This document shows, piece by piece, positions 1-6,728 of a stretch of 16,970 bases of DNA (position 1 is the first letter of the stretch; each line of letters opens with the position of its first letter). Source of the stretch: JABCPH02 sp963524305 (GTDB lineage: Bacteria; Fusobacteriota; Fusobacteriia; Fusobacteriales; Leptotrichiaceae). Below the pieces are notes generated by a model, which was not told the DNA's origin, ran no database searches, and was given only the letters and a program-made list of their open reading frames with translations. The stretch spans positions 1 through 16,970 of the forward strand of contig CAURGH010000033.1 of the NCBI GenBank assembly GCA_963524305.1, read 5' to 3'. The position numbers and the translations under genes were made by a program.

Positions 1-56
1 TTATTTATCACATCTTTTATGGTATATGCTTCTTCTATTTATTTGTTAATTGTACT

Positions 57-74
57 TGATATGTTTCCACATCA
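57..74. repeat. imperfect inverted repeat at the predicted start site of the leftward promoter
   Basis: TGATATG (57-63) and CACATCA (68-74) are 7-base arms with one mismatch and a 4-base centre. The repeat covers the predicted transcription start near 76 to about +20. That position suits a repressor operator or a 5' hairpin of the RNA. This is inferred from position only; the arms are short and could arise by chance. Confidence 0.3.
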
Positions 75-82
75 CAAGAATT

Positions 83-111
83 AGTATATCAAATAATTTT
101 TCTTTTGTCAA
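83..111 (-). promoter_or_regulatory. strong sigma70-type promoter firing leftward out of the window
   Basis: Read on the minus strand, a perfect -35 TTGACA (plus positions 106-111) is followed after exactly 17 bases by TATACT (83-88), so a transcript would start near 76. No start codon with an open frame follows before position 1; the only ATGs reach a stop within a few codons. The promoter therefore serves a gene or RNA beyond the left edge with a leader of at least 75 nt. It lies downstream of spoVG and is separate from it. Confidence 0.75.
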
Positions 112-212
112 CTACTTTTTTTATTTTTTTTAAATTACACCTCAAAACTTTCAATATTTTAAATATAGTTTTTCTTTGTACAATTTTTAATTTAATAATT
201 TTAGAAATAAAA

Positions 213-482
213 CTATTTATTTAGCTCTTTTTCATATTCTTTTAAAACTTCTGCTGTTAACTCCGTTCTTAATTCTGGTGTAACAGGATGAACGATATCT
301 TTATATTCTCCATTTGGCATTCTTCTAGATGGCATTGCCACAAACAGACCATTTTGTCCTTCGATTATTTTTAAACCATGTATAACAAAACTTTCATCAA
401 ATGTAATGTCTACATAAGCTTTTAATTTCCCATCCTCTTCTACATTTTTATTGACTCTTAATCTAATATCTGTTATTTTCAT
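213..482 (-). CDS. spoVG: SpoVG family nucleic-acid-binding regulator
   Basis: An 89-residue protein matching SpoVG along its length, with the family signatures GLFVAMPSRR (residues 45-54) and the DIVHPVTPELR segment (62-72). SpoVG proteins bind DNA and RNA and act as global post-transcriptional or transcriptional regulators; outside spore-formers they affect capsule, virulence and cell division. The usual length is 85-100 residues; this copy lacks the longer acidic tail of the Bacillus protein. The start is supported by AAGGAG (490-495), 7 bases before the ATG. That ribosome binding site is embedded in one arm of a perfect 15-bp inverted repeat (see separate entry). The gene lies 168 nt after rqcP and is probably expressed from its own promoter. 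The mfd-rqcP-spoVG neighbourhood also exists in Bacillus, which supports the identification. Confidence 0.95.
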   Translation of the reverse strand: MKITDIRLRVNKNVEEDGKLKAYVDITFDESFVIHGLKIIEGQNGLFVAMPSRRMPNGEYKDIVHPVTPELRTELTAEVLKEYEKELNK

Positions 483-645
483 ACAAATTCTCCTTAATAA
501 TTAAAATTTTAATACTTTTTTATAAAATTAATCACTGTATTTTAACTTTTATTTAAAGATTATTACTTCAAAATAAAAATTATTGATATCTTCCTTCCAC
601 TTAAATTATACCCTATTTATTAAAAAAAACAAGGAGAATTTGTAT
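481..645. repeat. perfect 15-bp inverted repeat bracketing the spoVG leader
   Basis: Positions 481-495 (ATACAAATTCTCCTT) and 631-645 (AAGGAGAATTTGTAT) are exact reverse complements, separated by 135 bases. The spoVG-proximal arm carries its Shine-Dalgarno sequence and abuts its start codon. The intervening segment holds the predicted spoVG promoter. The geometry fits a site-specific invertible promoter cassette, or alternatively an RNA duplex that hides the ribosome binding site in read-through transcripts. No recombinase gene is in the window. Confidence 0.85.
605..632 (-). promoter_or_regulatory. predicted spoVG promoter inside the inverted-repeat segment
   Basis: On the minus strand TTGTTT (plus 627-632) is followed after 16 bases by a consensus TATAAT (605-610). 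The predicted start near 598 gives a leader of about 115 nt before spoVG. The -10 is perfect and the -35 moderate. The -35 overlaps the outer inverted-repeat arm by two bases. Confidence 0.45.
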
Positions 646-650
646 TTTTT

Positions 651-893
651 TTATATAATTTCAATATATTCTTCGATCAATTCTTTTCTTAGAGTTTCCG
701 GTGGCAATTCTTTTATTTTTACTTTTATATTCTTGTTAAAATACTTTATTTCCAAAATGTCACCTTTTTTTACATTATATGATGATTTTTTTGCCTCTCC
801 ATCAATTATAATATTTCCATTATCTGCTAATTCTTTTGCTATTGTTCTTCTTTTTATAACTCTTGTAATTTTTAAAAATTTATCTAGTCTCAT
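651..893 (-). CDS. rqcP: RqcP (YabO) S4-domain ribosome quality control factor
   Basis: An 80-residue protein that is almost entirely one S4 RNA-binding domain. It begins MRLDKFLKITRVIKRRTIAK, which closely parallels Bacillus RqcP/YabO, and continues with the NGNIIIDGEAKKSSYNVKKGD core (residues 25-45). In the known family RqcP binds stalled 50S-peptidyl-tRNA complexes and works with RqcH to add C-terminal alanine tails; the Gram-negative relative is Hsp15 (hslR). RqcH is not in this window. The start is supported by an AAGAAGGA ribosome binding site (901-908), 7 nt before the ATG. This site overlaps the stop codon of the preceding gene (907-909), so the two are co-transcribed and probably translationally coupled. 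Confidence 0.9.
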   Translation of the reverse strand: MRLDKFLKITRVIKRRTIAKELADNGNIIIDGEAKKSSYNVKKGDILEIKYFNKNIKVKIKELPPETLRKELIEEYIEII

Positions 894-906
894 TTTTGTA
901 TCCTTC

Positions 907-2373
907 TTAATTAATTTTTATTTTGTTATCTTTATTATTTTGAGGTTGTGGATTTTTTATATTTTCCATTATTGCGTTATTTAAATTTGTTTTTTGATCA
1001 TTTTTATTATCACTTTGAACCTCATTTTGTGGTTGCGAAATCGATTGTGTCTCTTCAATTGTAATCATTGTATTCAATGACAATAAATCTTTTTGTAATT
1101 TATCAAGTTTATTTTTATTTTCATTTAACGAATCAATTAATTTTTGTATAGTTTGTGTTTGTTCTTCATATTTTTTTGTTATTTCTTGATATTCATTTTC
1201 TTTTAAAACAGTCATTTTTTGTACTAATAAACTTTCTTCTTCTGGATTTAACACTGTTTTATTTGTAGTTTTTATTTCATCTTTATTTAATGATACTTCT
1301 GATGCAATTTTTATTTTTTTTCCTTCCAAAATATTATCTTTATTGTATTCAATATTTGAAACTATTGCATTTTCTCCATTATAAACTGTTTTTATTTTTA
1401 AATCGTTATCATTATACTGAATTTCGTAGTTATTTCCTGATTTTGTAATAATTGATTTTAAATTATTTTCTGAATTTACTTCAATTTTTTCTTTTGATTC
1501 AGTATCTAAATTTTCTGCTTTTATAATACCATTATTAATATCTAATTTTTTAATTTTTAATGGCAGTCTTTCAATTTCATTAATTAATTTTGCTGTTTTC
1601 AATGAATTGTTAGTAACTATTTTTATATTTTTACCTTTATCTAGAAAAATATATGAATCAAGATTTTTTACATCATTTAATGAAATTTCTTTTTCTAATT
1701 TAGATAGGTCTAGAGAAATATTTTCTAACATCATATTTCTATCCAACTCAATTTTTTCAATTTTATTTTCTAAATTTTCTTTTTCTGAATTAATTAATTT
1801 TGCCAAATTTTCTGATTTTAAATTTAATTCTTTTATTTTGTCAGCTTTTTCTTTTAAATCTGTCGATTTTGCGTAAATTTCTTTAATGTTATTTGTTGCT
1901 AACAAATCTTCTCTTATTTTTTGATTTATAAAAGTATTCACGTTATTATTTAATGTTTCTGTTTCTTTTGTTGTTTCTTCTACAAATTGGTCTGTTGTTT
2001 TGGAATTTTTTATTTGAGGAACTATTTCCATTTTTTCAGAAAAACTATCAATTGCTTTGTCTTCTTGTGCGTAAATTGCTTCTAAATCAACATTTTCTAA
2101 ATTCATTTCTTCTAATTCTACTTTTGGTATAATCCCAAATAATCCGCCTCTCGAAAGTGTAACTATTGCTTTTCCTTTTCCTAATTTTTTGTTATTTAAT
2201 ATAAAATTATCATATGTAATTTCTCCATTTTTCATTGAAAATTTCAGATTTTCAAAACGAGAATTTTTTGTAGTTGTCATATGAGTCAAAATTTTATTTG
2301 AAAAAATTACGCCTCCTACTAACAATACTACTAAAATTAGTACAAAAGAAAGTAAAATTTTTAAAAATTTCAT
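907..2373 (-). CDS. membrane-anchored AsmA-like coiled-coil protein of unknown function
   Basis: A 488-residue protein with one N-terminal membrane segment (about residues 4-26) and a long extracytoplasmic part. Residues 40-100 form a beta-rich module with alternating 'function-of-layer' phrases (ENLKFSMKNGEITYDNF, then VELEEMNLENVDLEAI), reminiscent of the N-terminus of AsmA-type proteins and of the family TIGR03545; I cannot confirm membership from sequence alone. Predicted coiled coil runs roughly over 165-235 and again 395-440, and the last 45 residues are Asn/Gln/Lys-rich and probably disordered. AsmA-like proteins are linked to lipid transport and outer-membrane assembly, which would fit a diderm. 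The start has an AGAGG site about 8 nt upstream. The gene follows a terminator and precedes rqcP by 13 nt. Function should be treated as unknown. Confidence 0.8.
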   Translation of the reverse strand: MKFLKILLSFVLILVVLLVGGVIFSNKILTHMTTTKNSRFENLKFSMKNGEITYDNFILNNKKLGKGKAIVTLSRGGLFGIIPKVELEEMNLENVDLEAIYAQEDKAIDSFSEKMEIVPQIKNSKTTDQFVEETTKETETLNNNVNTFINQKIREDLLATNNIKEIYAKSTDLKEKADKIKELNLKSENLAKLINSEKENLENKIEKIELDRNMMLENISLDLSKLEKEISLNDVKNLDSYIFLDKGKNIKIVTNNSLKTAKLINEIERLPLKIKKLDINNGIIKAENLDTESKEKIEVNSENNLKSIITKSGNNYEIQYNDNDLKIKTVYNGENAIVSNIEYNKDNILEGKKIKIASEVSLNKDEIKTTNKTVLNPEEESLLVQKMTVLKENEYQEITKKYEEQTQTIQKLIDSLNENKNKLDKLQKDLLSLNTMITIEETQSISQPQNEVQSDNKNDQKTNLNNAIMENIKNPQPQNNKDNKIKIN

Positions 2374-2397
2374 AAAAAAACCTCTTTTCTCAATTTT

Positions 2398-2425
2398 ATT
2401 TTAGTGAAAAATAGGACCATTCCAA
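2398..2425 (-). promoter_or_regulatory. possible promoter overlapping a terminator, for the AsmA-like gene and rqcP
   Basis: On the minus strand TTGGAA (plus 2420-2425) and TAAAAT (2398-2403) are separated by 16 bases. The -35 lies inside the descending arm of the terminator hairpin, and the start would fall about 18-20 nt before the ATG at 2373. The match is partial (4/6 and 5/6). It would explain how the genes beyond the terminator are expressed, although simple terminator read-through is an alternative. Confidence 0.35.
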
Positions 2426-2453
2426 AATTATTTTATTATTTTGAAATAGTCCT
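2405..2453 (-). terminator. intrinsic terminator after the ppiC-like gene
   Basis: Read on the minus strand, a 16-base arm beginning AGGACTATTTCAAAAT pairs with ATTTTGGAATGGTCCT across a 9-base loop, with two mismatches. It is followed at once by ATTTTT. It lies 31 nt beyond the ppiC-like stop codon, as expected for a factor-independent terminator, and separates that gene from the AsmA-like gene. Confidence 0.8.
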
Positions 2454-2484
2454 GACACTTCATTTAATATCTTTTTTTGCTATT

Positions 2485-3372
2485 TTATTTAATGTTTTTT
2501 ATAGCATCGTCAATTTTTGATAAACCATATTTATCTGTTACAGTTTGTAAATATTTTTGTGTTTCAATTTGTCTTTTTTGTGCTCTAATTTGATTTTTAA
2601 TTACATCTTTTACTTTTTCAAAAGGTAATAAACCTTTAGGATTTTTTTCAAGAACTTTTATTACATACAATTGATTTCCTACTGTAACTACACTATTTAC
2701 TACTTGTCCTGGTTGCACACTTGCAATAGCTTGACTTATTGGACCGTAACCTTGTGATAATTGAGTAGCTGTAATTTCAGGAGTTTCTCCATTACCTGCT
2801 TTTGCTACGTTTGCACTATATTTTTGAACTACAGCTGAGAAATTAGCTGGATTTGCAGTTGCTTCCTTTAAAGCAGCTTCAGCTTTTGCTTTATCTGTAG
2901 ATGGAACTACTACTAATTGTAATTTTACAGTATCTTCTTTTTTCTCAAAATTTGCTTTATTTGCTTCATATGCTTGTTTTGCATCTTCGTCAGTTACACT
3001 TGCTTTATTTGCTTCAGCAGTTAAAGTTAAAGTAGCTAACAATCCTTCTTTTGCACTTTCGATACTATCTACATATTTTTTCTCTTTATCAATTTTCTTA
3101 TCTTTACCATCTAAAGCTACAGCTCTATTTAAAGCTATATTTTTTACGATATTTTGTTTCAATTGAGTTAATTGTTCAGGAGTTACTTCGTTTGCTTTCA
3201 ATCCTTGTGCATCTAAACTCTTTTCTAATTCATTTTGAACTTCTGATTCATACACTTTTATTTTTTTATCTCCTGATTCATATAAAACTTTTCCACTTTG
3301 TCCTGAATTTCCACATGATACAGCTAATACACATAATGCTGTCATTAATCCAATTTTTAATTTATTCTTCAT
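2485..3372 (-). CDS. PpiC/SurA-like lipoprotein, parvulin fold apparently without catalytic residues
   Basis: A 295-residue lipoprotein. The signal peptide ends in the lipobox LAVSC with the acylated cysteine at residue 20. A helical SurA/PrsA-like N-domain (about 25-125) is followed by a parvulin-like region (about 145-243) and a helical tail. Such proteins are envelope foldases or chaperones for exported proteins. In this copy the usual first histidine (HILV motif) reads LQLVVV (151-156), the GGDLGWF motif is absent, and the second histidine (YHII) reads LYVI (235-238), so I infer a chaperone rather than an active isomerase. The ATG at 3372 is chosen because GGAGG (3378-3382) lies 5 nt upstream; an in-frame ATG at 3384 overlaps this site and has no site of its own. 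The gene follows mfd by 104 nt and is ended by a terminator. Confidence 0.85.
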   Translation of the reverse strand: MKNKLKIGLMTALCVLAVSCGNSGQSGKVLYESGDKKIKVYESEVQNELEKSLDAQGLKANEVTPEQLTQLKQNIVKNIALNRAVALDGKDKKIDKEKKYVDSIESAKEGLLATLTLTAEANKASVTDEDAKQAYEANKANFEKKEDTVKLQLVVVPSTDKAKAEAALKEATANPANFSAVVQKYSANVAKAGNGETPEITATQLSQGYGPISQAIASVQPGQVVNSVVTVGNQLYVIKVLEKNPKGLLPFEKVKDVIKNQIRAQKRQIETQKYLQTVTDKYGLSKIDDAIKNIK

Positions 3373-3431
3373 TTTTTCCTCCATTTATTTACTTTTCAAG
3401 TTTTGTTATATTTAAATTATTCATTCTGTTT

Positions 3432-3437
3432 ATTATA
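3432..3437 (-). promoter_or_regulatory. -10 element upstream of the ppiC-like gene
   Basis: A consensus TATAAT on the minus strand lies about 60 nt before the chosen start codon, in the 104-nt gap after mfd. I find no good -35 hexamer at the right distance, and it is not an extended -10. The envelope gene may have its own promoter, but in such AT-rich DNA this hexamer is common. Confidence 0.3.
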
Positions 3438-3476
3438 CTCTACTTTCATTAGTTTTTTATTTGAAAGATTGTGTTT

Positions 3477-6400
3477 TTAACATTTTATTTTACTAATTTT
3501 TGAAATATAATCTTTTAATTCTGATTTTTTCAATTTTTTTGTGATATATTCTTCTATTTTGTTATCATTCGATATATCTTTCCAATCTAGATTTTCAGAA
3601 AGTTTTTTGATTTTTTCTTCTGAAATATTTTTTACGAAATAAAGTTCATAATAATCTGACTTCTCATCTATTCTTTGAATATGATTTTGTTCTGCAAATA
3701 ACTTAAATTCTACGCTCAATATAAATTTTTTCATTGCATTTGGTATTTTCCCAAATCTATCTTCTATTTCATTTTTCATCTCATTTAATTCTTCAAATTT
3801 TTCAAGCATTGCAAATCGCTTATAAATATTAAGCCTTTCTTCTTTTTGAATATATGTTTCTGGAATGTAACCTTTTTCCTTAAGTAAAATTTCTATATTT
3901 TCGATTTTTTCTCTAAATTCTCCTTTTTGGCGTTTAATTTCTTCATTTAACATTTTTATATACAAATCATATCCAAATGTTTCGATTGTTCCGTGCTGTT
4001 TATCGCCTAAAATTTCTCCAGCTCCACGGATTTTCATATCTTCCATTGAAATTTGAAAACCACCTGATTTAATTCCTTCTATTTTTTCCATACTTTCTTC
4101 TTTTTTCTTACCTTTTGCTGTTGTTCCTCGGGTTTTTACTAGATAACAATAGCCTTGTCGATCGCTACGACCTACTCTACCTCTAAGCTGATACACTTGA
4201 GAAAGTCCTAAATGTGTAAAATTTTCAATCAAAATTGTGTTTGCATTTGAAACATCAATACCATTTTCAATAATTGTCGATGCCATCAAAATGTCGTATT
4301 CTCCTTGCTCGAACCTTTTTAGCTTATCTTTTATTTCTTTTGGTGGAAGTTGTCCATGAATAAATTCAATTTTTACAAATTCTGGCAAAAGATCTTGCAA
4401 TTCCTTCAATTTATTTTTCATATTTTTTACATCATTATAAATATAAAAAACTTGACCATCTCGTGAAAGTTCCTTTAAAATGGCAATTTTTACAGCTTCT
4501 TCTTCCCAATCGAAAACTTCTGTTATAATTGGCAACCTATTTGTTGGTGGAGTATCAATTATTGAAATTTCACGAATACCTAGCAATGCTAGATTTAATG
4601 TTCGTGGAATCGGTGTGGCAGTTAAAGTCAACACATCTAATTTTTGTCTTCTTGCTTTTAATTTTTCCTTTGCTTTTACACCAAATTTTTGTTCTTCATC
4701 AATTATTAAAAGTCCTAAATTTTTGAATTGAACATCGTCACTAAGCAATCGGTGTGTTCCAATTACTAAATCTGTCGTTCCATTTTTGATATTTTTCAAG
4801 ATATTTTTTGCCTTGCTTTGTGTTAATCTTGACAGATTTTCAATTGTAATTGGATAATTTTCATATCGTTGCTTAAATCGTTTATAATGCTGTTCTGCCA
4901 AAACTGTCGTCGGTGCGATCATTACAACTTGTTTTGAATTGTCAATCGCTTTAAATGCAGCTCTCATTGCAACTTCTGTTTTTCCATAGCCAACATCTCC
5001 ACATACGATTCGATCCATAATATACGGACTTTCCATATCTCTTTTAACATCATTAATTGCTTTTTTCTGATCTTTTGTTTCTTCAAATGGAAAAGATGCC
5101 TCAAATTCTTCTTGCCAAACGGTGTCTTTTTGATACACAAATCCATTTTGACTTTGTCTTTGAGCTTGAATTTTTATCAATTCATGAGCAAATTTTTCGA
5201 TATCTTCTTCTAATTTTTTACGTTTTCTCTTAAATCCTCTCGTTCCAAGTTTAAACAATTTCGGCTCAACACCATAAGAAACATATTTTTCAAGTCTATC
5301 TAATTTTTCAACTGGAATGTACAAAATATCTTCATCAGCATATCGAATTTTCAAATAATCCATTTCTTCAATAGTTTCAATTCCCTTGTAAATCCCAACT
5401 CCATACTGAACATGAATTACATAGTCGCCTTCTACAATTTGATTGACTTTCTTGTACTTTATCCCTTTGTTTGCCTTCACTTTTTTTTCATAAATGTAAC
5501 CATCTAATTCTCTATCTGTTAAAATGAAAACATCTTCTATCACAAATCCCTCAATTAACGGATAATTATGAATTTTTAACAACTTTTTCTTGTAAATTTC
5601 ATTATATTCTGAAACTTTTTTATCGTAATTTTTTGTATATAATTCAACTTTTTTTATTTTAGATAATTTTTCTAATTTATCTTTTGTTTTAAAAGTTTCC
5701 AATTGCTCTTCAGTAAAATTAACGGTTTCCATCGAAAAACTTTTATTTTTTAAATTTTTATATCTTTGCCTGTAAATATTTTCCTTTTCTCGATTTAACA
5801 AAATATATTCTTCCAACTTATAATCTAGCAGCTCTTCGTTTTCTATTATAATCATTACATCTTCAGACTTCAACTCCTCAATCAATTCAACCAATTCATA
5901 ATTTTTCCCTGAAAGAGTATTTCCAAAAATTTTAATTTCATTTATTTTTGAAATAGACTTTTGACTATCAATATCAAATTCTCTGATACTGTCTAATTCA
6001 TCTCCAAAAAACTCAAGCCTTATAGGATTTTCAAGATCAGGCGGAAAAATATCCAAAATGTCTCCTCTTTTGCTATATTGTCCCTTTTTATCAATCAAAT
6101 ATGAATTTTCGTAACCATTTTCTATTAAAAAATTTATTGTATCACTAATCTCATATTCTTTTCCAATTTTGAAATCCAAAAATTTTACTTTTTCAAAAAA
6201 TACATCCAACGTGATTTGTAAATTAATAAATAACACAAATTCTGACTGATTTTTTAAAATATCCAACAATTTTATATTAATTCCTGTCATATCTTCTTTT
6301 TTTGAAGAAATATTTTCAAAAATCTCAATTTTTTTATTAGAATATTTTTTACTATTTTTTTCTTTCAAATAATTTTCCAACATGTAATGGTAATTTTCTA

Positions 6401-6542
6401 AATTTCTGTTAGAAGTGGAAATATAAATTATTTTTTTATTTTTAGAAGTCAACAAAATCCACGGAATTGCTCCACGATAAATTTTATTTCTTTGTTTCAT
6501 TTCAAATTTTTCTGTATTTTTTAAAAAACTTAATTCACCCAT
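3477..6542 (-). CDS. mfd: transcription-repair coupling factor Mfd
   Basis: A 1021-residue Mfd. It releases RNA polymerase stalled at lesions and recruits UvrA. The RNA-polymerase-interacting domain starts at YVIHVQYGVGIYKG (residues 374-387). The RecG-like translocase has Walker A GDVGYGKT (515-522), the Mfd-typical DEEQ box (615-618), TATPIPRT (641-648), and motif VI with the TRG region, YQLRGRVGRSDRQG (784-797). The C-terminal D7 autoinhibitory domain follows from about 880. It is some 120 residues shorter than the E. coli protein, mostly at the N-terminus, where only a reduced UvrB-like region is left; the RYSKRGDILDIFPP-like segment (156-168) is intact. The start has AAAGGGG 4-5 nt upstream. 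It is preceded by its own extended -10 promoter and lies beyond the terminator of the RnfD-like gene. Confidence 0.98.
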   Translation of the reverse strand: MGELSFLKNTEKFEMKQRNKIYRGAIPWILLTSKNKKIIYISTSNRNLENYHYMLENYLKEKNSKKYSNKKIEIFENISSKKEDMTGINIKLLDILKNQSEFVLFINLQITLDVFFEKVKFLDFKIGKEYEISDTINFLIENGYENSYLIDKKGQYSKRGDILDIFPPDLENPIRLEFFGDELDSIREFDIDSQKSISKINEIKIFGNTLSGKNYELVELIEELKSEDVMIIIENEELLDYKLEEYILLNREKENIYRQRYKNLKNKSFSMETVNFTEEQLETFKTKDKLEKLSKIKKVELYTKNYDKKVSEYNEIYKKKLLKIHNYPLIEGFVIEDVFILTDRELDGYIYEKKVKANKGIKYKKVNQIVEGDYVIHVQYGVGIYKGIETIEEMDYLKIRYADEDILYIPVEKLDRLEKYVSYGVEPKLFKLGTRGFKRKRKKLEEDIEKFAHELIKIQAQRQSQNGFVYQKDTVWQEEFEASFPFEETKDQKKAINDVKRDMESPYIMDRIVCGDVGYGKTEVAMRAAFKAIDNSKQVVMIAPTTVLAEQHYKRFKQRYENYPITIENLSRLTQSKAKNILKNIKNGTTDLVIGTHRLLSDDVQFKNLGLLIIDEEQKFGVKAKEKLKARRQKLDVLTLTATPIPRTLNLALLGIREISIIDTPPTNRLPIITEVFDWEEEAVKIAILKELSRDGQVFYIYNDVKNMKNKLKELQDLLPEFVKIEFIHGQLPPKEIKDKLKRFEQGEYDILMASTIIENGIDVSNANTILIENFTHLGLSQVYQLRGRVGRSDRQGYCYLVKTRGTTAKGKKKEESMEKIEGIKSGGFQISMEDMKIRGAGEILGDKQHGTIETFGYDLYIKMLNEEIKRQKGEFREKIENIEILLKEKGYIPETYIQKEERLNIYKRFAMLEKFEELNEMKNEIEDRFGKIPNAMKKFILSVEFKLFAEQNHIQRIDEKSDYYELYFVKNISEEKIKKLSENLDWKDISNDNKIEEYITKKLKKSELKDYISKISKIKC

Positions 6543-6583
6543 TTTTCCCCTTTCTATTTTTTCATTATTAATTTATGATTGTT

Positions 6584-6592
6584 ATTATATCA
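6584..6592 (-). promoter_or_regulatory. extended -10 promoter of mfd
   Basis: On the minus strand TGATATAAT is an extended -10 (TGN plus consensus TATAAT) about 42 nt before the mfd start codon. No good -35 is present, which is usual for extended -10 promoters. The same 9-mer is found before the glycan operon at 16862-16870. Confidence 0.55.
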
Positions 6593-6645
6593 CTTTATTT
6601 CCTTCAAAAAAATACAAAATTTTATAAATACTCTTAATTTTTAAC

Positions 6646-6694
6646 AAAAAAACGCCATCCTACTAACAGTCTTTCAACTATAAGCACATGACGC
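6646..6694 (-). terminator. intrinsic terminator after the RnfD-like gene
   Basis: Read on the minus strand, GCGTCAT (plus 6688-6694) pairs with ATGGCGT, using G-U wobbles, across a 30-base loop that can itself form a small AGT/ACT hairpin. The closing stem is followed by seven T residues (plus 6646-6652). It sits about 34 nt after the RnfD-like stop and before the mfd promoter. Confidence 0.65.
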
Positions 6695-6728
6695 AATCAA
6701 TTTGAAATCAATTTTTTTCTTCCTTTTT

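Noticed and set aside
112..212. Possible terminator after spoVG (AAAACT/AGTTTT arms with an inner ATATT/AATAT stem)
   Set aside because: On the minus strand no T-run follows the stem and it is entirely A/T-based, so it is not a convincing terminator; where spoVG transcripts end is unclear.
583..984. Plus-strand open frame of 133 codons
   Set aside because: It runs antisense across rqcP and the end of the AsmA-like gene, is Phe/Ile-rich as expected from the opposite strand of AT-rich coding DNA, and has no family resemblance.
3373..3384. Upstream ATG of the ppiC-like gene
   Set aside because: This ATG overlaps the GGAGG that serves the ATG at 3372, and nothing resembling a ribosome binding site precedes it.
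4964..5146. Second minus-strand frame of 60 codons inside mfd
   Set aside because: It overlaps the conserved Walker A region of Mfd in another frame and shows no independent start signal.
6695..6720. Direct repeat AAATTGATT twice near the RnfD-like terminator
   Set aside because: It is short, A/T-rich and adjacent to the terminator stem; there is no sign of function beyond low complexity.
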